A stretch of DNA of 45,187 bases. It comes from Chlamydiota bacterium. GTDB taxonomy: Bacteria; Chlamydiota; Chlamydiia; Chlamydiales; Rhabdochlamydiaceae. This document shows positions 32,144 through 41,238 of this stretch, in pieces. Each line of letters opens with the position of its first letter. Within the stretch, counting starts at the first letter, position 1. Made by a program: the position numbers and the translations under genes. The notes under the pieces are model-generated. The model did no database searches and had not been told where the DNA came from. It saw nothing but the letters and a program-made list of their open reading frames with translations. The stretch lies in contig JABDFE010000005.1 of NCBI GenBank assembly GCA_013286675.1, positions 1 through 45,187 of the forward strand. Direction: 5' to 3'.

Positions 32144-32824
32144 ATGGCACTTAAGATTAAAGATTTCTCACTTAAGTTTGGAAAACAGCTGTTTTTTCAC
32201 GATCTTGCTTTCGAGCTTGAAAAAGGTGGGCTTCATACGCTTTCAGGAAAAAATGGGTGTGGCAAGTCGACTTTGCTGGCGGCATTACGGGGAGATCTAT
32301 CTGCAGATCTGACGGGGAGTGTTGAGATTAGAGGAGAGACTTATCCGATTTCCCATGTTAAAATGTTGAGAGAAAAGATCGCTCTTATTTCCCAGAGGTT
32401 TGATGAAATGATTGCCGATCAATTTAGTTTCTTGCAAAATTTGGAGTTTGCCAAGCTGCAAAGAAAGCCTTCTTTTTTAAAAGGTTTTCAAGAAAAGCCG
32501 TTTCTTCCGCCTTTCATTGAGAGGTTTGGGATTGATTATCACAAACCGGTTCGTTTGCTCTCCGGTGGGCAGAGGCAGGTTTTAGCTCTTTTAATGGCGC
32601 TGCAAAAGCAGCCTTCGATTCTTTTTTTAGATGAACCGACAGCGACGTTAGATCCCATCAATGCGCAAATGGTCTTTCAATTCTTGCGTGCACTGATTGA
32701 TGAATTTGAGCTGACGGCTCTGGTGATTTGCCATGATGAAGAACTTGCCGCTTCTTATCGAAGCGGCAATTCTTTTCAAATTCAAGTTGGCGAGGCTGGG
32801 CTTCGCTATTTGACTTCTTCTTGA
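32144..32824 (+). CDS. ABC transporter ATP-binding protein (TrpZ-like)
   Basis: 226 residues from the ATG at 32144 (GGAG just upstream; an in-frame upstream start at 32117 would overlap the permease). Walker A is SGKNGCGKST, Q-loop region ALISQRFD, signature LSGGQRQ, Walker B ILFLDEPTA, H-loop VICHD. Completes a three-gene importer. Its 3' end overlaps the convergent gene by 19 bp. Confidence 0.92.
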   Translation: MALKIKDFSLKFGKQLFFHDLAFELEKGGLHTLSGKNGCGKSTLLAALRGDLSADLTGSVEIRGETYPISHVKMLREKIALISQRFDEMIADQFSFLQNLEFAKLQRKPSFLKGFQEKPFLPPFIERFGIDYHKPVRLLSGGQRQVLALLMALQKQPSILFLDEPTATLDPINAQMVFQFLRALIDEFELTALVICHDEELAASYRSGNSFQIQVGEAGLRYLTSS

Positions 32825-33837
32825 ATCGTGTTGACATACATATGATGGATGCGAAAAAGTTTTTCATCGCATCCTGACTCTGCAGCTTTTCTTCTATACT
32901 CTTCGAGCATAGCACGTCCTTCTGGATCTTTCACACTCTCAAGGGTTGAGGTATGCTCATAAGGCGTGTCTTGAGCAGAAAACCGCAAAATGAGCTCGAT
33001 GAGGCCGATCTCTTTGATCTTGGCGAGTAAAGCGTCTTGCGAAGGGACGACAGCCTGGAAAACAGCCACGTAGCCAGTTTTTTCCAACTGGCCAGGCTCT
33101 TGAAACTCAAAATCGGTTTCATGACCTCTGAAGAAAAGCAAATGAGAGGGCCCTTCTACAACAATCGTTCTGATGGCCACAAGAGTTTTTCTCTGCAAAC
33201 TACAGAGTAGTGCAAGCTGGGCTGTAAAGAACCCGCATCCAAAAGTTTTGGGCAGGTAATTAGGCAGATTAAAGACGACCGTATAATCGAGCATCCTCTG
33301 GTGCAAACTTGAGACTTGCATTCTGCGTCCATATTCTTGCAATCGTTCTATGGTTTCTTTCGAAATCCGCATACAAGCATTTTGTGTTATTTTATCACAA
33401 ACTAGGCCTGAAAGGTCCTTTGAAAGGGAAGTCAGCTGTCTATGCTCTGTCTTTGACATTCTGATTCCATTAGGTAGAATCTCTTTAATAGCCTTCGTGA
33501 TCGTCAATATCCGGCAATCCATCAAATAATGAACCTCCTTTGAAACTTCCAGTGTAGTCATCTCTTGAGAATGAACTAATTCTTTGAGCTCCCTGCAAAC
33601 TTCGGGGTTTTCAATAAGCTCAGGGAGAATGGTCACCCTTCCTTGACAGAGCCTATCGGCCGGAAAAGCATCAAGCCCTTTGGGCTGCTTGTTTTCAACA
33701 TATTGACTTGTTTCTTTGATGAGGTTAATGACAAACATTTTCGCTGCCTTCATGGCTTTTTCATTTTTTTCTGTCTGCTTGATGAACTCTGGCGGTAATA
33801 CCGCATCGAAAGCTCTAATTTTTACTTGAGTACACAT
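32806..33837 (-). CDS. Unrecognised protein, 343 residues
   Basis: ATG at 33837 (MCTQVKIRAFDAVLPPEF) with AGGA five bases upstream; the frame is open 24 codons further but without a ribosome site. The product is soluble and mixed alpha/beta. The C-terminal half has a compact region with hydrophobic strands (YTVVFNLPNYLPKTFGCGFF, LVAIRTIVVEGPSHLLFFRGHE, GYVAVFQAVV). There are no signal peptide, membrane helices or motifs I can name. It has nine cysteines or so, unusual for a cytosolic protein of this size. It overlaps the ABC ATPase gene by 19 bp. The 252-bp gap to the cyclophilin gene (33838-34089) is AT-rich and carries the divergent promoters. Confidence 0.75.
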   Translation of the reverse strand: MCTQVKIRAFDAVLPPEFIKQTEKNEKAMKAAKMFVINLIKETSQYVENKQPKGLDAFPADRLCQGRVTILPELIENPEVCRELKELVHSQEMTTLEVSKEVHYLMDCRILTITKAIKEILPNGIRMSKTEHRQLTSLSKDLSGLVCDKITQNACMRISKETIERLQEYGRRMQVSSLHQRMLDYTVVFNLPNYLPKTFGCGFFTAQLALLCSLQRKTLVAIRTIVVEGPSHLLFFRGHETDFEFQEPGQLEKTGYVAVFQAVVPSQDALLAKIKEIGLIELILRFSAQDTPYEHTSTLESVKDPEGRAMLEEYRRKAAESGCDEKLFRIHHMYVNTIQEEVK

Positions 33838-34089
33838 AATTCCTATCTCCAAAAAATAATTTATAAATATGCGCAAATAGCTTGCGGAAGATGAGTGCAA
33901 AACACTCACGGAAGGGACAAATCAAATGTAAAAAATTATATGGATAGGCTTAACGCCAAGAAAAAACTGAAGAAATTAAAAACACAAAATTCTTGTTCAT
34001 AAGCAGAGGAAATTTTACCCTGTCAGGTCCATTTTTGGCTAGAGTTTCTTTCTGTTTTTTAGTAGATTATCCTTTTCAATGGAGGATCT

Positions 34090-34647
34090 ATGAAAAAAAG
34101 ATTACTACAATTGCTCATGCTCATGATGGGCTGTTTTTTTATTCACAATTTACACGCAGAGGCAGATATGAAGCGACCAGTGGTTGTTTTTGAAACGACA
34201 AAAGGGAATTTTGAAGTGACATTATTTTCGGACGTAGCGCCGAAGACGGTGGAGAACTTTTTGGGGCTGACTGCCAAGAAGTATTACGATGGGCTGATTT
34301 TCCACCGCATCATCAAAAACTTCATGATCCAAGGGGGAGATCCGACTGGAACCGGAAGAGGAGGAGAATCACTCTGGGGTGGTAAATTTGGAGATGAGTG
34401 CTCACCGAATGTCAAATTTGATAAGCCAGGACTTTTGGGAATGGCTAATGCGGGCCCTAATACCAATGGAAGCCAGTTTTTCATTACAACTGTGCCGACA
34501 CCTCATCTGAATGGCAAGCACACGATTTTTGGTGAAGTGACTAAAGGTTATGAAGTAGTCAAAGCGCTTGAGGCTGCAAAAACAGGTTTTCAAGATCGTC
34601 CAGTAGATCCAGTGAAAATCGTCAAGATCTATGTGAAAGCAGAATAA
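34090..34647 (+). CDS. Cyclophilin-type peptidyl-prolyl isomerase, exported
   Basis: 185 residues: signal peptide (~1-23, [22 protein letters not shown]) and a compact bacterial cyclophilin domain. Active-site motifs are FHRII (Arg), [24 protein letters not shown] and LNGKHTIFG; the position that is Trp in cyclosporin-sensitive enzymes is His here. Export suggests folding of envelope or secreted proteins. GGAGG precedes the ATG by four bases. It meets lepA tail to tail with no gap. Confidence 0.93.
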   Translation: MKKRLLQLLMLMMGCFFIHNLHAEADMKRPVVVFETTKGNFEVTLFSDVAPKTVENFLGLTAKKYYDGLIFHRIIKNFMIQGGDPTGTGRGGESLWGGKFGDECSPNVKFDKPGLLGMANAGPNTNGSQFFITTVPTPHLNGKHTIFGEVTKGYEVVKALEAAKTGFQDRPVDPVKIVKIYVKAE

Positions 34648-36453
34648 TTAGTCTCCAGCTTTTAGAACTTCCATGAAAGCGGATTGAGGGATGGTGACTT
34701 TGCCGATTTCCTTCATCCGCTTTTTACCTTCTTTTTGTTTCTCCCATAATTTTCGTTTACGGGTGATGTCGCCGCCATAGCATTTAGCGGTGACGTTCTT
34801 GGTAATAGCGCGGATGGTTTCTCGTGCGATGACTTTACCGCCAATCGCTGCTTGGACGGGGACTTTAAATTGCTGCATCGGGATGACTTCGACGAGCTTT
34901 TTGCAGATTGCACGGCCTCTGCCTTCAGCTTTGGAGCGGTGGACAAGGCAGGAGAAGGCATCAATCGGTTCTTCATTGACGCGGATCTCTAATTTGATGA
35001 TGTCGTTTTCTTGGTAGCAATCGAACTCATAATCAAAAGAGCCGTAGCCGCGGGTGATCGATTTGAGCTTGTCATTGAAGTCGGTGATGATCTCATTGAG
35101 AGGCATGCGGTAGGTGAGCAGAAGCCGCTTGTCCATCGTTTCTGTTTTTTCTAATGTGCCGCGTTTATCCATGCCAAGGCTCATGATCGCTCCGAGATAC
35201 TCCGAAGGGGCCATGATATGGCATTTGACCCACGGTTCTTCTACAGTTTGGATGTGGGCAGGATCGGGATAATGGGCGACGTTGTCGATTTCGAGCTGGG
35301 TGCCGTTAGTGAGCGTGAACTTATAGATGACACTCGGGGCTGTCGTGATGATGTCGAGATTAAAATGCCGCTGGAGTCTTTCAAAAACGATCTCAAGGTG
35401 GAGAAGGCCAAGGAATCCGCAGCGGAACCCAAACCCAAGCGCCATGCTGCTTTCTTGCTCGACATGAAGAGCAGAATCGTTGAGCTGGAGTTTATAGAGC
35501 GCATCACGGAGCGTTTCAAAATCGCTGGAATCGACAGGATAAATTCCTGCGTAGACGACAGGAGTGATCACACGAAAACCAGGAAGGGGCTCAAGAGCAG
35601 GATTTTTAGTAGATGTGAGTGTGTCCCCGATTTTGACATCGGAAGTATTTTTAATGTTGGCAATCACGTAGCCGACTTCACCGGGGCGGAGCTCTTCGAC
35701 AGGCACGGAAGAGGGAGTAAAGATACCGACTTCAAGCACTTCGAAGGTTTTTCCAGAGAACATCATGTTGACCATCGATTTTTTGGTGACAGAGCCGCTG
35801 ATCACGCGGATGTAAACCATGACGCCGCGGTAAGTGTCGTAGTGAGAATCGAAGATCAAGGCGCGTAAAATATCGTCCGTAGGAGCTTTTGGTGCGGGCA
35901 CGTAGATGAGGATGCTCTCGAGGATTTCTTTAATGCCTTTCCCCATTTTTGCAGAACAGAGGATGGTCGTAGAAGTGTCGAGTCCGATCACATCTTCGAT
36001 CTGCTGCTTGACGCTTTCAACATCTGCAGAGGGGAGATCGATCTTGTTAATGACAGGAAGGATCTCGAGATTCCGCTCGATGGCTAGGTGGACATTGGCA
36101 AGACTTTGCGCTTGGACGCCTTGGACAGCATCGACGACAAGCAGAGCGCCTTCACAAGCAGAAAGAGAGCGGGAGACTTCGTAAGTGAAATCGACATGGC
36201 CGGGCGTATCGATGAAATTAATTTGATAGACATTTCCGTCATCGGCTTGGTAGGTCATGGTGACAGGATGGGCTTTGATCGTGATGCCGCGTTCCCGTTC
36301 TAAGTCCATATTGTCGAGGACTTGCTCTTGCATATCCCGATCGGCAATCGTGCCAGTCAGTTGCAGAAGCCTGTCAGCAATGGTCGATTTGCCATGATCG
36401 ATATGCGCGATAATGGAAAAATTTCGGATTAGCTTAATGTCATAGCGAAACAT
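34648..36453 (-). CDS. lepA: Elongation factor 4 (LepA)
   Basis: 601 residues, full length. G1 is AHIDHGKST, switch region [13 protein letters not shown]3 DTPGHVDF, G4 NKIDLP, followed by domains II, III and V and the LepA-specific C-terminal domain ([22 protein letters not shown]). LepA is a ribosomal GTPase acting during translation under stress. Corresponds to CT064 in the syntenic block. Confidence 0.97.
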   Translation of the reverse strand: MFRYDIKLIRNFSIIAHIDHGKSTIADRLLQLTGTIADRDMQEQVLDNMDLERERGITIKAHPVTMTYQADDGNVYQINFIDTPGHVDFTYEVSRSLSACEGALLVVDAVQGVQAQSLANVHLAIERNLEILPVINKIDLPSADVESVKQQIEDVIGLDTSTTILCSAKMGKGIKEILESILIYVPAPKAPTDDILRALIFDSHYDTYRGVMVYIRVISGSVTKKSMVNMMFSGKTFEVLEVGIFTPSSVPVEELRPGEVGYVIANIKNTSDVKIGDTLTSTKNPALEPLPGFRVITPVVYAGIYPVDSSDFETLRDALYKLQLNDSALHVEQESSMALGFGFRCGFLGLLHLEIVFERLQRHFNLDIITTAPSVIYKFTLTNGTQLEIDNVAHYPDPAHIQTVEEPWVKCHIMAPSEYLGAIMSLGMDKRGTLEKTETMDKRLLLTYRMPLNEIITDFNDKLKSITRGYGSFDYEFDCYQENDIIKLEIRVNEEPIDAFSCLVHRSKAEGRGRAICKKLVEVIPMQQFKVPVQAAIGGKVIARETIRAITKNVTAKCYGGDITRKRKLWEKQKEGKKRMKEIGKVTIPQSAFMEVLKAGD

Positions 36454-36566
36454 GGATCTATTCTAGGGATCTTGGACAGCAGAGTCAACTCTCTTCCATG
36501 GTTTTAATAAAAACAAATTCTTTGAACTTTTATGCATAGTGAAAATTATGTTACTCTTTTTGCACG

Positions 36567-38348
36567 ATGACACAAGGTGTATCAAGTTCTGACAATTCTC
36601 AGCCTTCTGCTAAAAAAACGCATGAGGGGATTCGGATATATTCTCCTACGAAAGGGCCACCCCCGTCAAAGCCGCACATTGATTTAAGCATGGATAGCGC
36701 CAGCGATGAGAGCCAAGAGACGGCAGGTAAGACGAACCATTACGCTGGTCTTTGTTTTGGAGGGGCCGTTGTGTTCATGGGGCTTGCTTTCTATGATGGC
36801 TACCGTTTTTTAAGCGCGAGAACAGTTTCTTTATTACTCAGAAGTACATTTTGGGCTCTAGTTGCTTCTGTCATTGGGACAGCGGGTGAGATTCTGCAAA
36901 AGACAACGAGAGTCGAGACCCCAATTGCTCCAAGTACAATCTATCAGACTCCAGCAGTTTGGAGAGAAGGTCAGTTTCCTGGCATGCCCAATGTCGGCAA
37001 TACATGTTTTATCAATGCCCCGACACAGGCGATTATGGCAGACGATTTGTATCCCGCAGTTTACAAGGCTATTTGCAAGCGGGCAAAAGAGCGTCATACC
37101 AGCTTTAAGAACTTTTTAGAATTATACCCTGCACAGAGCGGAATCTTATCTTTATGGGGTTGGCCTAAAATGCTTTTATGGAAAAGGGAAGCTCTGCCGC
37201 CCTTAGCAGTGGTCAATGCGAGAGATGTTCTTGTGATGTTAATGATGAGAAAAAGTAGCCTAAACTATGATTCGCCTGAGTTTTCAACAAAATATCCCAC
37301 CATCCACAGACTGATAGGAGAGTTTTCTAAGATTACGAAAGATGCTGATTTTCCAGCAGTGCCTGATGACAACGAGATTTTAATGCTAGAATTTGCATTG
37401 ATGAAAGACGACGCAGGCATTGTGAGGTTCTTCGATGAAGTAAGAACCCGGATAGCTAATGAAATTTTAGGGTTCGATGCTTTTCTCCATCTGATCCAGG
37501 CTTACGAGGCTGCAGTGGAGCATAAAAGACCTGTGGTCTCTTTTGGAACATGGGTTTCTACTCCGATTGGTAATATTCGTCATTTGATCAATGGGGCTGG
37601 GGGATTTTCACAGGAAGATGTCGAAGAGTTTTTGCATTGTCTTTCCAAATATGTAATGCCAGATGATCATCCAGAGATTTTTTTCCCTCTTGCTTATGAA
37701 AGGATATGGGAAGAATGTCCCGAGCAAGATGAAGAAAAACTACAAGAACTCTTGACAAAACATCAAAATCCCAGAAGCTCCAATGACTTGCTCACTCAGA
37801 TTTCCGATGATAGAAAGATTGTGGAGAGGCCCTCACCTATGGGGGTTTTACAAATTAAGAGTTTGCTGCGTGAAGGAGTCGACGGACAAGTACTGCTCAA
37901 TGAGACTCTTGAAGCCAAACGAGCTTCAACAGATCCTGATAAGAGAGTGACTCATTTTTATATGGATAGTGCTGGCCAGGTGAGAAATTATTATCTTGTT
38001 TCCGAAAAAATTGTAGCACCTGTGAGAATGCCTGAAAGGATCATTCTAGAGCTTATCCGTTACAAATGGGTAGAAAACGAGCAAGGTAGAAGAAGAGAAA
38101 AGATCGAATGCACAGTCAATATGCCCCGTGAGATGAACATTTTCGGTCAGGTTTACAGCTTAAAATCGAGCGTGCTGCATTCAGGCTCCCCAGACATTGG
38201 CCATTATCATACGATCGTGAGCAAAGAAGACAAACACTGGTATGCGTCTGACGAGACTGTCGATACTGCAGAAAAAGGGCATATTCAACAAGTAGCAAAA
38301 GACGGCTGTCTCTATTTCTACGCGAAAACCGCAGATCCAGTACTATAA
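36567..38348 (+). CDS. Ubiquitin-specific protease (USP, peptidase C19)-like protein with N-terminal membrane segments
   Basis: 593 residues. After a polar N-terminus, two hydrophobic stretches (~59-77 and ~85-105) look like a membrane hairpin. The USP Cys box is GMPNVGNTCFINAPTQ (C147, oxyanion N142), the QBox is FSQEDVEEFLHCL, and the His box is GHYHTIVSKEDKHWYASDE (H546, D562) followed by GCLYFYAK. Spacing and residues match eukaryotic USPs (GHY..., WY.FDD). Such enzymes remove ubiquitin from proteins, and a bacterium has no such substrate of its own, so action on host ubiquitin at a vacuole or secreted-membrane surface is expected. No ribosome site is seen before the ATG. Between lepA and rseP, in the place where C. 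trachomatis has other genes; likely acquired. About 180 residues between Cys and QBox are an unknown insert. Confidence 0.87.
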   Translation: MTQGVSSSDNSQPSAKKTHEGIRIYSPTKGPPPSKPHIDLSMDSASDESQETAGKTNHYAGLCFGGAVVFMGLAFYDGYRFLSARTVSLLLRSTFWALVASVIGTAGEILQKTTRVETPIAPSTIYQTPAVWREGQFPGMPNVGNTCFINAPTQAIMADDLYPAVYKAICKRAKERHTSFKNFLELYPAQSGILSLWGWPKMLLWKREALPPLAVVNARDVLVMLMMRKSSLNYDSPEFSTKYPTIHRLIGEFSKITKDADFPAVPDDNEILMLEFALMKDDAGIVRFFDEVRTRIANEILGFDAFLHLIQAYEAAVEHKRPVVSFGTWVSTPIGNIRHLINGAGGFSQEDVEEFLHCLSKYVMPDDHPEIFFPLAYERIWEECPEQDEEKLQELLTKHQNPRSSNDLLTQISDDRKIVERPSPMGVLQIKSLLREGVDGQVLLNETLEAKRASTDPDKRVTHFYMDSAGQVRNYYLVSEKIVAPVRMPERIILELIRYKWVENEQGRRREKIECTVNMPREMNIFGQVYSLKSSVLHSGSPDIGHYHTIVSKEDKHWYASDETVDTAEKGHIQQVAKDGCLYFYAKTADPVL

Positions 38349-38380
38349 ACCTCAGTTTTGGGTTGCTTTTATGACTGAGG

Positions 38381-40297
38381 TTATAATAGCCGTCTTAAAA
38401 GGTTCACAATGTCGTGATACGTTAAGTAGACAAAGAGGACTACGAGCAAGATCACGAAGGGGAGGATCAGTTTTTCCATTGTATTTGACTTCAATGGTTT
38501 TTTTCTGATCTGCTCGATCGTAGCAAAAACGATGTGCCCTCCGTCTAAAACGGGGATCGGAAGAAGATTTAAAAAAGCTAAGTTCAAACTGATAAATCCA
38601 AGCCAAAAGACTGCATCTTTAACGCCGTGGGACCAGCTCGATTGAAGCGCTTGAACCATTCCAACAGGACCAGAAAGTGCTTTAGGGCTTATAAATCCTG
38701 TGAGAAGGCTGGAAAGCGTTTTCCACGTTTGTTCGACGACATCGCCAAATAAAGTGATCGGTGAGGGATTGTAAGCGACCGTCCGGTCGCGCAACATCGC
38801 TCCGAGCGCAAGTCTTTTTTGAGATTGTTCGAGAACTGCAAGCTGCTGATGGCGCTGCTCATCATTTTCGATTTTATCGATGAGTTTTTTCTTCTTCTCA
38901 AGATCCGCATCGACTAGAGCCTTAGTTTGGGGATCAAGGACAAGCTCAGAGAAAGATTTGAGGTTGACCGGAGGAAGAAGAACCAAATTGTCAGATTGAC
39001 TGACAGGATGGTTTGTTCCCATACTTGAAATGATCTGCTGCAAAGAAGATGGCTTAATCGACGATTCAAAGATCCTGTCAGCAGTTTTCCAAGAAGGGAT
39101 GGAAGAATCGGCAGCTCTTTGGATGATGACGGAAGCGTTCCTGTTTTGAAGGGTTTTCATAAGATCAATGGTATTGGAGACAGGCTTTCCATCGACAGCA
39201 ACAACTCGATCTCCAGTTTTCAATATCACAGCCAGAGGATGTCGGGCCTCCGTGATGGGTTCTACCTCCTCAGCATTGCAATCCATGAAGGCAAGGCTTT
39301 TTTCGACAACACCATCATGATTTAAGAGATAAGGAACGAAATAGAGCTCAGAAGCTTTGGATGGGTATCCTGCTTCATGCTGCCAATCTTCGAATTCGTT
39401 TTTTTGCTCACTATTGAGGCATAGGTCGGAAATCTTCAGGCGAGGGACTTTGGCAAGGAAGAGCTTGCCACTTCGCTCCACGGTTAAGACAGATTTTGAG
39501 TCGTTCAAAACAGCAGAGAGCTGCTGAGCTGAGAAAATGAGATCTCCATCGACCCAAATGATACGATCTCCCTTTTGTATCCCAGAATTTTTTAAAGGAG
39601 AAGCAGGGGAGGAGAAATCATCAAAAATCAGATATTGTGCAGGGATGATCCCGAGCTCAGCAACAGGAAGATTTGCTGATTTAGGGATGGGTAGTACAAT
39701 GGTGAAAGGTTGTTTCTGTCCGGAGAGATAATTAATCTCATTTCCCTTGAGCGTCGCTGTTTTTCCATCGATATAGAGAGAGACTAAAAGATCTTTGTAT
39801 CCATCGACGGATTTGCCATCGAGGGTTGTCAGTTCGTCTCCAGGACGGACGCCATTCGTATAAAGTTTTGACTGCGGATCGACATAGCCAATGACGTTCG
39901 TGTATTCTTGGAATGGCTTTTCTTGACCGCCGGTTGCCCAGATGCAGCAAAAAGCAACAAAGGCAAAGACGATATTGACTAAAGGGCCAGCGAAAGCGAC
40001 CTTGATCCGGTCGAGAGGTTTTTTCCCGTAGAACCCATCGGGGATTTGATGAGGCTCTAGATTCCCTTTTTTGTTCATTCCAGCAATGGCAACATAGCCT
40101 CCGAAGGGGAGCATGCAGAGTTTCCATTTGACGCCTTGGAAAGTCCATTCTTTAATGGGAGGTCCAAATCCTATGGAGAAGACCTCAACTGTCATACCGA
40201 CCCGGCGTGCCATGAAATAATGGCCTAGCTCATGGATGAAAATTAAGAATCCCAAGCCTAAGATTGCTAAAGCTAAATAAAAAATACTCATCAACAT
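38381..40297 (-). CDS. rseP: Site-2 protease RseP
   Basis: 638 residues, similar to chlamydial RseP (about 620) and longer than E. coli (450). HELGH (22-26) in the first membrane helix gives the zinc site, and the third ligand is in LLPIPVLDGGH near the C-terminus. At least two PDZ domains lie between (LYTNGVRPGDELTTLDGKSV, SGIQKGDRIIWVDG, LKTGDRVVAVDGKPV). It cuts proteins within the membrane and is matched by CT072. It starts 2 bp after ytgD, so it appears to ride on the ytg operon, with AGGA before the ATG. Confidence 0.93.
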   Translation of the reverse strand: MLMSIFYLALAILGLGFLIFIHELGHYFMARRVGMTVEVFSIGFGPPIKEWTFQGVKWKLCMLPFGGYVAIAGMNKKGNLEPHQIPDGFYGKKPLDRIKVAFAGPLVNIVFAFVAFCCIWATGGQEKPFQEYTNVIGYVDPQSKLYTNGVRPGDELTTLDGKSVDGYKDLLVSLYIDGKTATLKGNEINYLSGQKQPFTIVLPIPKSANLPVAELGIIPAQYLIFDDFSSPASPLKNSGIQKGDRIIWVDGDLIFSAQQLSAVLNDSKSVLTVERSGKLFLAKVPRLKISDLCLNSEQKNEFEDWQHEAGYPSKASELYFVPYLLNHDGVVEKSLAFMDCNAEEVEPITEARHPLAVILKTGDRVVAVDGKPVSNTIDLMKTLQNRNASVIIQRAADSSIPSWKTADRIFESSIKPSSLQQIISSMGTNHPVSQSDNLVLLPPVNLKSFSELVLDPQTKALVDADLEKKKKLIDKIENDEQRHQQLAVLEQSQKRLALGAMLRDRTVAYNPSPITLFGDVVEQTWKTLSSLLTGFISPKALSGPVGMVQALQSSWSHGVKDAVFWLGFISLNLAFLNLLPIPVLDGGHIVFATIEQIRKKPLKSNTMEKLILPFVILLVVLFVYLTYHDIVNLLRRLL

Positions 40298-40299
40298 AA

Positions 40300-41238
40300 T
40301 TAATCCTTCATTAAACCCTTTGAAGGTCTAAATGTCAATAAACTTGAGACGAGGTAAAGGGCTGAAATGAGCGTCACAACTAGACCCCCCGTGGATAAGG
40401 GCATATGGTAGACTGACAAAAAATGTCTTGAAAGAGCAACCCCAAAAATCGCAGTAATAATTCCTATTCCTATTCCCACTAGAAGGAGAGGGCGGAGCCG
40501 GTGGGCCCACTGGCGTGCGATCAATGTAGGGCCGACAAGGAAAGAGAGGACTAATAGGACGCCGACTGCGCGAAAAGCTGCAATTAAAGTCAGGGCCGTC
40601 AAAAACATGAGCAGATAATGAAAAGTTTTTGTAGGTATACCTAAAGAGAAAGAGAGTTTTTCATCAAAGGCCGTCATGACCCACTGACGGAAGAAAAGAC
40701 CTATCAACACTAAATTTAAAATTGCAGCTCCCCAGGCAAGGCGGATATCTTCGACATGGAGAGCATCGACATTGCCTGTAATGACCTCAACGCCGATGTG
40801 GCTGTTGCGGGTAAAGACGGTCACTAAAATGATCCCTAATGCAAATAATGTTGTGAAGACAAGGCCAATTGCTGCATCTTCCTGGAGTTTAAGAAGGTCA
40901 CGGACAAGCTCTGTTAGGAGAGTTGTCAAAAGAGCTGAGATCAGTGCTGAAACAAAAAGAATGGTCGTATTGATACTCAAATCAGTCTCCGGCGCAAAAA
41001 AGATGAGATACGCAATGACAATCCCCAGCAGTGTCGTATGGGAAAGAGAGTTGGCCATCATCGTCATTTTCTTCAATGTCAAGAAAGTACCTAGAAGCAC
41101 TGTTGCAAGAGCAACTCCCATCAGAACTAAGAGCTGGACTTCATCAGATGCCATCTGACTTAAAGGAAGCTGTCCTGTAAGCCTTTGGAAAAGAACCACA
41201 AAGAAACCAAAGAAATTTTGTCCCCAATACGGATTCAT
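40300..41238 (-). CDS. ytgD: Metal ABC transporter permease YtgD
   Basis: 312 residues, about nine membrane helices, ABC-3 family permease (ANSLSHTTLLGIVIAYL, AFRAVGVLLVLSFLVGPTLIARQW). Together with YtgC it would form the channel for iron, manganese or zinc. It overlaps ytgC by 4 bp (ATGA). Corresponds to CT070. Confidence 0.92.
   Translation of the reverse strand: MNPYWGQNFFGFFVVLFQRLTGQLPLSQMASDEVQLLVLMGVALATVLLGTFLTLKKMTMMANSLSHTTLLGIVIAYLIFFAPETDLSINTTILFVSALISALLTTLLTELVRDLLKLQEDAAIGLVFTTLFALGIILVTVFTRNSHIGVEVITGNVDALHVEDIRLAWGAAILNLVLIGLFFRQWVMTAFDEKLSFSLGIPTKTFHYLLMFLTALTLIAAFRAVGVLLVLSFLVGPTLIARQWAHRLRPLLLVGIGIGIITAIFGVALSRHFLSVYHMPLSTGGLVVTLISALYLVSSLLTFRPSKGLMKD

Noticed and set aside
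35218-35868. Long plus-strand open frame (216 codons) opposite lepA
   Set aside because: Lies wholly inside the well-supported lepA gene, has no ribosome site or recognisable motif, and is explained by codon bias on the other strand.
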